A DNA stretch of 49,228 nucleotides from an uncultured Verrucomicrobia subdivision 3 bacterium (GTDB lineage Bacteria; Verrucomicrobiota; Verrucomicrobiia; Limisphaerales; UBA11358). Positions 1 to 7,834 of the stretch are shown here, piece by piece (the first letter of the stretch is position 1; each line of letters starts with the position of its first letter). The notes under the pieces are model-generated. The model did no database searches. It saw nothing but the letters and a program-made list of their open reading frames with translations, and had not been told where the DNA came from. Position numbers and translations under genes: made by a program. The DNA is taken from contig CAIQKM010000204.1 of NCBI GenBank assembly GCA_903872345.1, forward strand, positions 1-49,228, in the 5' to 3' direction.

Positions 1-225
1 CAGAAACGGACTCCCACCGTTCTATCCCCTCGCCTTCTCAGGCGCACGAGCGCGGGTCTGTGACCGGCTTAAACCTCACGCCCATCGCAAACGGTTGCTT
101 CATTCCAGCCGTTTTGCCGGAATGTGCATCCAAAGCCGGCTGCAAGCCGGCGCTCCGGGGCAGTGTTAAGATACGCCCATTTTTCGGGTGCAATCCAGGG
201 TGATTCCAGTCCAAAATAGGGGGAT
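1..225. other. Left-edge non-coding stretch
   Basis: I see no convincing gene here. The ORFs reading leftwards across it are out-of-frame shadows that continue into the Hsp70 gene. The stretch contains one copy of a 53-bp dispersed repeat (105-157) and ends with the purine-rich leader AGGGGGAT immediately before the Hsp70 start codon. Confidence 0.6.
105..157 (+). repeat. 53-bp dispersed repeat, copy 1
   Basis: This segment begins CCAGCCGTTTTGCCGG and ends GCCGGCGCTCCG. Its reverse complement matches 5351-5403 over the whole 53 bp at roughly 80 percent by eye, with the two ends almost identical and the mismatches in the middle. The GCCGGC-rich end can fold into a hairpin. No open reading frame is attached, so it looks like a non-coding palindromic repeat family. 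Confidence 0.6.
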
Positions 226-2154
226 ATGAGCAGAATCGTCGGCATTGATCTCGGCACCACCAATTCACTGGTCGCCACGGTGGATTCAGGGATTCCCCTG
301 GTCATCGCCGATGCCCAGGGCCGGCGGATCACGCCCTCCGTGGTGCATTTCCCGTCCGCCACGGGTGACACCATCGTTGGCGCGGAAGCCGGCCGCCTGC
401 GCGTCTTGAAACCGGCGGAGACGGTCTATTCCGTCAAACGGTTCATGGGACGGCGCAGCGCCGAAATTTTGCCGGAAGAACGCGACGTCACCTATCCGCT
501 CAGTCCCGCCGGCGACGGCACACTCACCATTCCCGCACATGGCCGGAACTGGCTGCCCGAGGAGGTGTCCGCCGAGGTTCTCAAGAAAATGAAAGCGGAC
601 GCCGAACTGTATTTTGGCGAACCCGTCACGCGCGCGGTCATCACCGTGCCCGCCTATTTCAACGACGCCCAGCGCAACGCCACCAAACGCGCCGGCGAAC
701 TGGCGGGCTTCACCGTCGAGCGCATCGTCAATGAACCCACCGCCGCCGCGCTCGCCTACGGTCTGGACAAGCTTAGGGAAAAATCCCGCATCGCCGTCTA
801 TGACCTCGGCGGCGGCACGTTTGATCTTTCCATTCTCGAATTGAATGCCGGCGTCTTTCAGGTGCTCGCCACAAACGGCAACACCCGCTTGGGCGGCGAT
901 GATCTGGACAAACGCATCGTGGAGTTTTTGCTGGCCGAAGTGAAAACTGCCAGCCAGACCGCCGGCATTGCCATCGCGCCGGAAACGCTGAACTCCCCTG
1001 CCCTGGTCTCCCGTCTGCGCGAAGCTGCCGAAGCGGCGAAAATAAAACTCTCCACGGAAACCGAAGTGGAAATTGCGCTGCCGTTTCTTACGCCCGAATT
1101 CTCCTTCCAGCGCACCCTCACCCGCGCGGAATTGGAAAACCTCGTGCGCGATATTATTGCCCGCACCCGTTCGCATTGCCTGCGCGCCCTCGCGGATGCG
1201 AAGCTGGAGGCGAAGGCGCTCGATCAGGTAATTCTCGTGGGTGGTCAGACCCGCATGCCCCTCGTGCGAAAATTTGTGGGCGAACTCTTCGGTTGCGCCG
1301 ACTTTGAAGAAACGCGCGGCGGCATCCGTTTGGGCACGGAATATCATCGGCCCGAGGGGCCCCAATTGAACACGTCGCAAAACCCCGACGAAGCCGTCGC
1401 CCTTGGCGCGGCCATTCAGGCGGAAATATTAAGCGGCGGTTTCAAAAACATCCTGCTGCTGGATGTCACCCCCTTGTCGCTGGGATTGGAAACGTTCGGC
1501 GGCCTGATGAATGTCATCATTCCCCGCAATTCCACCATTCCGGTGAAAGCCGGCGAACTGTTCACCACCGCCATGGATTTCCAGCACAACATGTTGATTC
1601 ACGTGTTGCAGGGCGAACGCGAACGCGCCAAGGACAACTGGAGCCTGGGCAAATTCACGATTGAGTTTGAGCCCGCCCCGCGCGGCGTGCCCCGCGTGGG
1701 CGTGCAGTTCGAGATTGATGCCAACGGCATTCTGCGCGTGCTCGCGCGGGACACCCGCACGGGTCGCGAAACGGTGGTGGAAATGAAATCCGCCGTGGAT
1801 GTGGAGGATGCCGCCGTCCAGCAGATGGTGGAGGAATCGGTCGAACACGCGTTTGAAGACCTCGCCGCCCGCCGCTGGATCGAGGCGAAGCTCAAGGCCA
1901 ATGACACGCTCACCGCCACCCGCAAGGCGCTCGCCGGCTGCGCCGATGAGCTTGAGCAAAATTATAATGACAAAATCAATGCCGCCGTGCTGGCAGTGGA
2001 AAACGCCCTGGCCACGGAACCTGCAAGCGGTTCCGGTGATCTGAAAAAATTGCAAGCTGCGGTGGCGGAACTGGATGAAACGACCCGTCCGCTGGCCGAA
2101 TTTCTGATGGACAAGGCAATGGAAGCGATGCTGCGGAAGCGGGGACTGATTTAG
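226..2154 (+). CDS. Hsp70 chaperone (DnaK/HscA-like)
   Basis: This is an ATP-dependent cytoplasmic Hsp70 chaperone of 642 residues. The N-terminal nucleotide-binding domain shows GIDLGTTNS (6-14), AYFNDAQR (143-150), YDLGGGTFD (192-200), GGDDLD (223-228) and LVGGQTRMP (337-345). The substrate-binding domain starts near LLLDVTPLSLGLET (about 410). TNSLVATV near the start and the phrase VLQGERE are closer to HscA than to classical DnaK. The C-terminus reads MEAMLRKRGLI, with no acidic DnaK-type tail. Residues about 357-384 carry an insertion between FGCADF and NPDEAV that ordinary family members lack. No iron-sulfur assembly genes, grpE or dnaJ lie next to it, so the HscA role is not supported by context. 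The ATG at 226 sits 2-3 bases after an AGGGGG stretch. It converges with a small minus-strand gene, overlapping it by 3 bases. Confidence 0.95.
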   Translation: MSRIVGIDLGTTNSLVATVDSGIPLVIADAQGRRITPSVVHFPSATGDTIVGAEAGRLRVLKPAETVYSVKRFMGRRSAEILPEERDVTYPLSPAGDGTLTIPAHGRNWLPEEVSAEVLKKMKADAELYFGEPVTRAVITVPAYFNDAQRNATKRAGELAGFTVERIVNEPTAAALAYGLDKLREKSRIAVYDLGGGTFDLSILELNAGVFQVLATNGNTRLGGDDLDKRIVEFLLAEVKTASQTAGIAIAPETLNSPALVSRLREAAEAAKIKLSTETEVEIALPFLTPEFSFQRTLTRAELENLVRDIIARTRSHCLRALADAKLEAKALDQVILVGGQTRMPLVRKFVGELFGCADFEETRGGIRLGTEYHRPEGPQLNTSQNPDEAVALGAAIQAEILSGGFKNILLLDVTPLSLGLETFGGLMNVIIPRNSTIPVKAGELFTTAMDFQHNMLIHVLQGERERAKDNWSLGKFTIEFEPAPRGVPRVGVQFEIDANGILRVLARDTRTGRETVVEMKSAVDVEDAAVQQMVEESVEHAFEDLAARRWIEAKLKANDTLTATRKALAGCADELEQNYNDKINAAVLAVENALATEPASGSGDLKKLQAAVAELDETTRPLAEFLMDKAMEAMLRKRGLI

Positions 2155-2300
2155 CGGTGCAATGAATTGCTGTTCAACAACCAGAGCAACAGCACCATAA
2201 CACTGACCATCAAGCAGACGCCAAAAATAAGGAAAAACCGCAACTGTCTTTGATGGGCTGATTTGGTCGGCTTATGGCGTGGTTTTTTCTCGGGACTCAT
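2151..2300 (-). CDS. Small single-pass membrane protein (49 aa)
   Basis: A short ORF fills the gap between the Hsp70 and DUF554 genes. It starts MSPEKKPRHKPTKSAHQRQL, a strongly basic stretch of about 21 residues. A hydrophobic helix of about 20 residues follows (FFLIFGVCLMVSVMVLLLWL), and it ends LNSNSLHR. The charge pattern predicts one transmembrane helix with the basic N-terminus inside the cell. Its stop codon overlaps the end of the Hsp70 gene in convergent orientation. The leader before the ATG (CTATCTTTGAA) has no good Shine-Dalgarno match. I do not recognise a family. It is supported only by the clean basic-plus-hydrophobic layout and by fitting the gap. Confidence 0.45.
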   Translation of the reverse strand: MSPEKKPRHKPTKSAHQRQLRFFLIFGVCLMVSVMVLLLWLLNSNSLHR

Positions 2301-2355
2301 TTCAAAGATAGATTTTGATGAAACCGGGTCTTAATTCAAGCGTTTTTTTACATTA

Positions 2356-3078
2356 TCAAATGAACCATTTCGCCAGTACCGGAGCGATCAGCAAAGCCGG
2401 CAGATAACCCGCCAACTCCACCCGGCGGGCGCCCAAGATGACCAGGGTAACCAGGCAGGCCAGCAAACCGGCGGCGCCGGTGACCGCACCGGTCAGGTGC
2501 CGGGCCTCCAAAAACGGCAGGGCGATATCATGGGTGGCCAGCGTCAGCATCTGCAAGAATATGTAAACCGGTGCGGCCGCCAACAATATGGGCCAGCGGA
2601 AAAGCCGGGCAAAACCGGCCGTGGCCAGACCATCCATCAGCGCTTTGACCGCCAGCAGCGGAAAATAGCCGTTCAAGCCGTCCGCCACCGCGCCCACCAT
2701 CCCCAGCGGCGCCGCGCAAAAAAGAATGGTCGCGGCCAGAAAACCGTCGTGCGCCCGGCCCGGCGGATTTTTTTGGGCCGCCGTGATCCAGGCCACGGCC
2801 CGGCGACCGAGTTGGTTGGAAAGGGATTGAATCCGCAGCAGTTTGCCGAGTCCGCCGCCCAGCACCGCCGCCACCAGGATGACCAGCACCTGCCGGACTT
2901 CCGTCATAAAGGTTCCCTCCAGACTGATCCAGACCAGCCGGAAACCAAAGAACGCGGTGAAGGCGGCCAGCGCCGATTTGAAAAAAACTTCCGTGCGGAC
3001 GGTCAGGTTCCCGCGCCAGACCAGGCCGAGCAAGGCACCCAAGACGATGGCAAGGGCATTGAGCAGAGCACCAATCAT
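2356..3078 (-). CDS. DUF554 family membrane protein
   Basis: A 240-residue integral membrane protein with about six or seven hydrophobic segments. It matches the DUF554 (YdfK-like) pattern: MIGALLNALAIVLGALLG at the N-terminus, then LVILVAAVLGGGLGKLLRI, and FCAAPLGMVGAVADGLNG followed by LLAVKALMDGLA in the centre. These Gly-rich helices are characteristic of the family, which is membrane-embedded and has no proven biochemical role; a transporter-like role is only a guess. Length is normal for the family (about 230-240). It lies downstream of the rhlE-like helicase on the same strand, 57 bp away, so the two could be cotranscribed. Confidence 0.85.
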   Translation of the reverse strand: MIGALLNALAIVLGALLGLVWRGNLTVRTEVFFKSALAAFTAFFGFRLVWISLEGTFMTEVRQVLVILVAAVLGGGLGKLLRIQSLSNQLGRRAVAWITAAQKNPPGRAHDGFLAATILFCAAPLGMVGAVADGLNGYFPLLAVKALMDGLATAGFARLFRWPILLAAAPVYIFLQMLTLATHDIALPFLEARHLTGAVTGAAGLLACLVTLVILGARRVELAGYLPALLIAPVLAKWFI

Positions 3079-3135
3079 CGGAAACGCAACGGTAGGCGGC
3101 CCGCCAGTGCTGAGACCAAACAGGCCGGCGATGGT

Positions 3136-4374
3136 TTAACGCCGGCGACCGCCGGGCGCAAAATGATAGCCGCCGCGCACGCGCACCGCCCGGACCTTGC
3201 CCGGGAATCCGGCCGCCGCCCCCGGCTTGGCTTCTTCAAACAGGGCGGTGTAGCGGTAGTCAAAATTTTCCAGCTTCACGCGCGGAATCTTCTGGTTGAT
3301 AAAGCGTTCAATGGAGTACACGTGCGGCGCATCCTCGGCGATCATGATGGTGAACGCGTCGCCCTTGGCCTCCGCCCGGCCGGTGCGGCCAATCCGGTGA
3401 ATGTAATCTTCCGGATGCTGCGGCACGTCGTAGTTGATCACGTGGCTCACATCCGCAATGTCCAGGCCGCGCGCCGCGATATCCGTGGCCACGAGCACTT
3501 CATACCGACCGTCGCGAAAGCCCTCGAGCGCCTGCTCGCGTTCCTTCTGGGTGCGGTTGGAATGCAGCACCGCCACGGCGTGGTTCGCACGCTTCAGCGT
3601 GACGGCCGCGCGGTCGGCCCCGTGCTTGGTGCGACAGAAAACAATGACCGAATCGTATTTCACCCGGTTGAGCAGTTCCAACAGCAGGTCGGTCTTCTGC
3701 GTGTCGGACACCGGATAGATCACATGCTTCACCGTCTCGGCCGGCGTGCGCCGGGCGCCGATCTCGATGGTCTCCGGATCGTGCATCGCCCATTGGATGA
3801 GCGTTTCGATCTGCGGCGGCACCGTGGCGGAAAACAGCGCGGAATGGCGCTTGCGCGGACATTGGTCCAGAATGCGGCGCACGTCCGGCAGAAAACCCAT
3901 GTCCAACATGCGGTCCGCCTCGTCCAGCACCAAAAATTCAACTTTGTCCATCCGCACCGTCCCCTGCTCCATGTGATCCAGCAAGCGACCGGGCGTAGCG
4001 ACCACGATGTCCGTGCCCGCCTTCAATTCGTCATTCTGCCGGCCGTAACCCACGCCGCCAAAAACGACGGTGGTTTTCAAATCGGTGAAACGGGAATAAT
4101 CGCGAAAACTGGTTTCCACCTGGGCCGCGAGTTCGCGCGTGGGCTCCAAGATGAGTGCGCGCGGTCCTCCGTCCTTGTGGGACCCCAGTTTGGAGAGGAT
4201 CGGCAGGGCGAACGCCGCAGTTTTACCAGTACCCGTCTGGGCACTGCCAATGACGTCGCGTCCCGACAGGACGAGGGGAATGGCGCGCGCTTGGATGGGA
4301 GTTGGGTCTGTATAACCAGCCGCCTTGACTCCGTCCAATACCGGTTGTGTCAGGCCTAATTTACCGAAAGGCAT
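3136..4374 (-). CDS. rhlE: DEAD-box ATP-dependent RNA helicase (RhlE type)
   Basis: An RNA helicase that unwinds short RNA duplexes with ATP, with likely roles in ribosome assembly or RNA turnover. Numbered from MPFGKLGL, the motifs are: Q motif PTPIQ (24-28), motif I AQTGTGKT (45-52), PTREL (78-82), TPGR (127-130), DEAD (151-154), SAT (182-184), VFCRTK (245-250), TDIAARGLD (297-305) and HRIGRTGR (326-333). The basic tail GGYHFAPGGRRR is short. I place the start at the ATG at 4374 because helicases of this group begin just before FxxLGL; the frame stays open to 4398, adding eight poorly conserved residues. Upstream lies a long repeat region rather than a gene, so the gene is first in its transcription unit. 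Confidence 0.92.
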   Translation of the reverse strand: MPFGKLGLTQPVLDGVKAAGYTDPTPIQARAIPLVLSGRDVIGSAQTGTGKTAAFALPILSKLGSHKDGGPRALILEPTRELAAQVETSFRDYSRFTDLKTTVVFGGVGYGRQNDELKAGTDIVVATPGRLLDHMEQGTVRMDKVEFLVLDEADRMLDMGFLPDVRRILDQCPRKRHSALFSATVPPQIETLIQWAMHDPETIEIGARRTPAETVKHVIYPVSDTQKTDLLLELLNRVKYDSVIVFCRTKHGADRAAVTLKRANHAVAVLHSNRTQKEREQALEGFRDGRYEVLVATDIAARGLDIADVSHVINYDVPQHPEDYIHRIGRTGRAEAKGDAFTIMIAEDAPHVYSIERFINQKIPRVKLENFDYRYTALFEEAKPGAAAGFPGKVRAVRVRGGYHFAPGGRRR

Positions 4375-4442
4375 ATAATAGAGTAGCATGCCCCGCAATT
4401 AAGGAAAGCACACAATTTGCAGGGCGAAAGGGATGGCGTTTG

Positions 4443-4935
4443 CCTTGATTTGGTTTGATTTGGTTTGATAAGGCTTGATTGCTGGGTTTTAACGCAAAGA
4501 CGCAAAGACGCAAAGACGCAAAGGGGGAATTCGGCAGGGGACTTTGACCGCAGATAAATGCGGATGGACACAGATGGGGGAATTCCGGGGCGGAATGCCG
4601 GGTGCCATGGGAAATTTTCGCGTTTGCCTTGATATGGCTTGATAAGCCTTGATTGCTGGGGTTTTTGCCTTGATTGAGCCTTGATGGCAGAGAAAACCGG
4701 GTCTCGGATTTCGGGCAGGCACAGGGGCGGGGAACCGCGAAGGACGCGAAGGACGCGAAGGACGCGAAAGGGAATTTTGACCGCAGATAAACGCGGATGG
4801 ACACAGATGGGGAATTCCAAGGCGGAATGCCGGGTGCCATGGAAATTTTCGCGTTTGCCTTGATATGGCTTGATGAGCCTTGATTGTTGGGGTTTTTGCC
4901 TTGATTGAGCCTTGATTCTGCCTTGATGGCAGGGG
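4443..4935. repeat. Tandem ~240-bp repeat units with inner short arrays
   Basis: Two near-identical blocks follow each other, beginning near 4533 and 4773. Each contains ACCGCAGATAAA.GCGGATGG, then ACACAGATGGGG, GGCGGAATGCCGGGTGCCAT and AAATTTTCGCGTTTGCCT. Each then has a run of degenerate 10-11-bp CCTTGATT steps. A partial copy of the CTTGATT run precedes the first block (4443-4485). Inner arrays are GACGCAAA repeated about four times (4491-4522) and GAAGGACGC repeated about three times (4734-4768). The arrays sit between the rhlE gene start and the next gene. No coding function is seen. Confidence 0.75.
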
Positions 4936-5350
4936 GAAATCGGGTCTCGGCTCCCGGATTTCGGGTCTCGGGGCGGGGAAGCGGTGACGGGGCCGTCCCC
5001 GCCCCGCGCGGGGGCAGGCTTTGGGCAAGGGGGCGCGATCAACTGGGAGACATGTCTCCCAGTTCCAAAGCGGCGTCATGCCGCCGCACTCCACAGGGGC
5101 GGGCGGGCGCAAGTTTGGCCGTGACGGTGAGTTTACCATGTAAACCTCCAACGGGATTAATATATGCACGGGTTTTGAAAATGCAAGGGGCGAGGAAGTG
5201 GTTTTTTGACAGAATGACAAAATGGACAGAAGGGGAATCGGGGGAGGACTCGCGAAGGGGAACGGGGCGCGGATTTCGGGTTGGGGCAAGTCGGGAGGGT
5301 GATTTAAAATTGGATCGCATCCTGCCACCGCTTCCGAACTGGCCGACATT

Positions 5351-5403
5351 CGGAGCGCCGGCTTGAAGTTGGCTTTGCGCATCCGTTCCGGCAAGACGGC
5401 TGG
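5351..5403 (-). repeat. 53-bp dispersed repeat, copy 2
   Basis: It begins CGGAGCGCCGGCTTG and ends GCAAGACGGCTGG, and is the reverse complement of 105-157 along its full length. The two copies sit about 5.2 kb apart in opposite orientation, in intergenic DNA. Confidence 0.6.
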
Positions 5404-5505
5404 AAAAAGCGACCGCGTGTGACGGACGTGAGGTTGGTTTTCCTGTGGCAGCCTTGCCTCGCCTTGCTCCCGGAGGCGCGTGAATTACAATGCCTAAACT
5501 AGAGT

Positions 5506-5817
5506 TTGAGACCTGTTTCAGTTGTCAATAGCATTGGGTGTCCCCTTCACGGATTTTTTTGTTTTGCTCTTGAGGATGACAAGAGCACGACAAGCAGTGA
5601 CCGTTTTCACTCTATTTCAGTGAAAGATTTTAATTTGGAAAACCATTTTGAATGGCGTGCATACGACAAATTTGACAAGGGGGATATGGCTGGGGCAGAT
5701 GCCGATCTGGCCACAGCCATCCACTTATGTTCGCATGGGGACGCCTGGCATTTGCATGATAGCCGGGCTTGGATTCGAATGACCCAAAATCATTTTGACC
5801 GAGAAAACCTATATTAA
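5506..5817 (+). pseudogene. TPR-like fragment, probably broken gene
   Basis: A 103-residue reading frame with no ATG near its beginning: the first usable codon is TTG at 5506, immediately after an in-frame stop and AGT. Residues about 47-85 (WRAYDKFDKGDMAGADADL, then ATAIHL and HDSRAWIRM) read like one and a half tetratricopeptide repeats. A different frame just upstream starts with ATG at 5490 (MPKLEFETCFSCQ) and stops after 13 codons. This suggests a frameshift in an older gene. Codon use is more AT-rich than in the neighbours. It is either a small orphan gene or, more likely, a decayed TPR gene. Confidence 0.35.
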
Positions 5818-5885
5818 CGGTGATTTCTTTGTTGCTTTGATCCCACTCTAGGACCTTCTGTCTCGACCCTTCCCAAGAGAGGGGG

Positions 5886-5929
5886 AAACGGTTGCCGCGT
5901 TTTCAAACCATCGAGCCGTTGGATTTACC
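5886..5929 (+). repeat. 'acggttgccgc' dispersed repeat, copy A
   Basis: AAACGGTTGCCGCGTTTTC followed by ATCGAGCCGTTGGATT resembles the core of the two copies flanking the DUF559 gene (26461-26500 and 27105-27145). It is diverged and sits after a GAGAGGGGG stretch, as the others sit after CTCATCCCG or GGAGAAGGAG. Confidence 0.5.
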
Positions 5930-6001
5930 GTCAATGACCGGCTGTGATCCGGGAGTGGCTGCCGAGACAAAGGGTGCCCCTTTATCATTCCGGTTCACAA
6001 C

Positions 6002-7834
6002 CTAGTTCGCCGCCAGTTGGAGAGAAACGGCTCCGCTTTGTCTGGCCAATTGCCAATGACCGGACAGCGCCCCGGCGACGGTCGCATCCGGACGCAGGGA
6101 ATAGTAAATTCCCATCAGCGCGTTGCCATGAGAGCCTCCGATAAAACCGGTCTCGATCAATTGCAACCAAATGGGATTCGTCCCGTCGTCGACGATGCGG
6201 CCTTCAATCCTTTTCTTCGCCTTGAGTTTGGGAAAATAAATCCAGCCGGTGGCACTGCGGGTTTGATCGTCCCAAACCAAACTGGCTTCAGCGTCCCAAG
6301 TGGTCTGCCCTTGTACGAGTGTGCCGGTGAAGTTGGTGCCATGGCGCAGGCAGGTCAGCAGACGGTCGACCATGGCCTGCCGGCCGGGCGTTAATACCGC
6401 CGGGGTGGCCGGTTGGGACGGCAGGACAAACTTGATTTGGCTCTCTTCGGGGGTCAGTTGGCGCAGCGAAACCCGAAAGGCGGTGGGGACGGGTTCACCC
6501 GAGAGGGACATGAACCGCACCCGGGCTTCCTCCGGACAGGAAAATTGGTTCGGATTGGGAACCCGCTGGCCGTTTACCATGGCCGCGATGCGCTTCCCGT
6601 CAGCATAGGCCACGGCGTGTCCGGTGGCGCCCGGAGGCAGCACAAAAGCTTCGGACCAGACCTCCGGATAAGCGAGGAATTGGTAATAAATGAAGCCATT
6701 GCTCGCGGTTTCCGTGACGCTGGCTTTTTGTTTCCACAAGGCGGCTTCCACGTCGGCTGACGTCGGAGCCGGTGTCGGAACCGGGGTCCGGCTTTGGAAA
6801 GCCGGCGCGGCGGGACGGCTCAACGCCGCATACAGGGCCGGCAACGGAACCGGCAGGGGTGACACCACCCCCTCGTCCGCCGCCACCGTCAGTTCGGCAG
6901 AACCCAACAAGCGCAGCATGGTGTAATTGATGAGTCCTGACTCGATTAGCTGACCGGACAACCATTCGGGAACAAAAAGGATAATCCCACTGTCTGCCCG
7001 GTAAACCCGGTCCCTGGCTTTGCGATATGCCGCCCCGGCCTTTTGCATGCCTGCGGAAGGATTCACTGCCGCCGTGCCAATCTGGCCAATGGCATTGCTA
7101 AGCGGATCGCCATTGTCCTGGGCATCCACTTTTTGCCCGTCGGTTTTCAGGATGGCCACAATCAGGCAATTATGGAGCGTGCGGCCGGTTTCGTTGCGCA
7201 ACCGGCAGTCAACTCCGGCGTTGCCGTTGTCCGCATAACCGAGCGCGATGGCATTCGGCTCCAGCCGACCGCCACGCTGGTGATCCAGACTGTGGCGCAC
7301 CAGATCGGCCCGCAACTTGGCCATCATTTCGCGCTGGTCGGCGAATACCTCCTCGTCAAGGGCGTTGATCCATTGCGCCTGCTCAATGGCCGGGGAGTTG
7401 GCCAGATAGTGGCTCATATTGACCAAATCCGCCAAGTCGCTTTGATGCGGATGCGTCTGAAAGAAGTCGTTCAAGCGCCGGGATTCTTCAGCGAAGGCCT
7501 GTCCCGAATCGAGCTGTTCTTTTTTTGCATTGGCGATGTTGTTGAAGTCGTCGTGATTCACCCAGCTTTGTCCCACCGCCCGCACCAAGGGGTCGGAACT
7601 GCGGGTGAATTGCTGCCATTCATCCCGGGTTGGGAACACCTTTGGAACCGCCTGGCCATCCAGGGAATAGCCGAGGGAAAGCGAACGGAACAGCGCCTGC
7701 TGATCCGGATTCATCGGTCCGCCCGGCCCCGGCGTTTGGCCGGAGGCCGGCAGGATCATGGTGGCCACGATGAGCACTGCCAAGGCTCCGAATTGGCGGT
7801 GGGAGGGCTTTTGATTTGAGTCAGGTGTTTGCAT
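6002..7834 (-). CDS. Secreted protein of unknown function (610 aa)
   Basis: I do not recognise a named family. Residues 16-33 form a signal peptide (FGALAVLIVATMILPASG), followed by a proline/glycine-rich linker. Residues about 40-330 are a mixed helical domain rich in Asp, Asn and Gln. Residues about 335-370 are a Pro/Ala/Thr linker (PAAPAFQSRTPVPTPAPTSA). The rest is beta-rich with many aromatic residues and alternating hydrophobics (TGWIYFPKLKAKKRIEGRIV, GIYYSLRP). The C-terminal 110 residues look like one antiparallel beta sandwich or barrel. The protein is predicted to be exported to the periplasm or surface. Flanking DNA is repeat-rich and gives no functional context. The ATG at 7834 fits the position of the signal sequence. 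Confidence 0.75.
   Translation of the reverse strand: MQTPDSNQKPSHRQFGALAVLIVATMILPASGQTPGPGGPMNPDQQALFRSLSLGYSLDGQAVPKVFPTRDEWQQFTRSSDPLVRAVGQSWVNHDDFNNIANAKKEQLDSGQAFAEESRRLNDFFQTHPHQSDLADLVNMSHYLANSPAIEQAQWINALDEEVFADQREMMAKLRADLVRHSLDHQRGGRLEPNAIALGYADNGNAGVDCRLRNETGRTLHNCLIVAILKTDGQKVDAQDNGDPLSNAIGQIGTAAVNPSAGMQKAGAAYRKARDRVYRADSGIILFVPEWLSGQLIESGLINYTMLRLLGSAELTVAADEGVVSPLPVPLPALYAALSRPAAPAFQSRTPVPTPAPTSADVEAALWKQKASVTETASNGFIYYQFLAYPEVWSEAFVLPPGATGHAVAYADGKRIAAMVNGQRVPNPNQFSCPEEARVRFMSLSGEPVPTAFRVSLRQLTPEESQIKFVLPSQPATPAVLTPGRQAMVDRLLTCLRHGTNFTGTLVQGQTTWDAEASLVWDDQTRSATGWIYFPKLKAKKRIEGRIVDDGTNPIWLQLIETGFIGGSHGNALMGIYYSLRPDATVAGALSGHWQLARQSGAVSLQLAAN

Larger units (their letters stand above)
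4399..5505. other. 1.1-kb gene-poor region made of repeats
   Basis: There is no credible protein-coding gene. The longer ORFs here (for example on the minus strand at 4489-5394) translate to low-complexity text such as repeated LCVFASLR or HLCPSAFICGQ. This is what repeat DNA of the 'gacgcaaa' and 'cgcagataaacgcgg' type gives in translation. The region holds two tandem copies of a roughly 240-bp unit, short tandem arrays, and a second copy of the 53-bp repeat. Confidence 0.7.

Noticed and set aside
286..1380. 364-aa minus-strand ORF opposite the Hsp70 gene
   Set aside because: The plus-strand frame carries all Hsp70 motifs. The minus frame is the usual GC-rich shadow with Phe/His/Gly-rich text and no domain.
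2497..4359. 620-aa plus-strand ORF
   Set aside because: It lies opposite the DUF554 and RhlE genes and reads as Arg/His/Gln-rich sequence with no motif.
4443..4935. CRISPR array
   Set aside because: The repeats differ in length and spacing, there are no unique spacers of constant size, and no cas genes are present.
4489..5394. 301-aa minus-strand ORF rich in FASLRLCVF-like text
   Set aside because: It is the translation of short DNA repeats. This kind of spurious protein is common where 'gacgcaaa' arrays occur.
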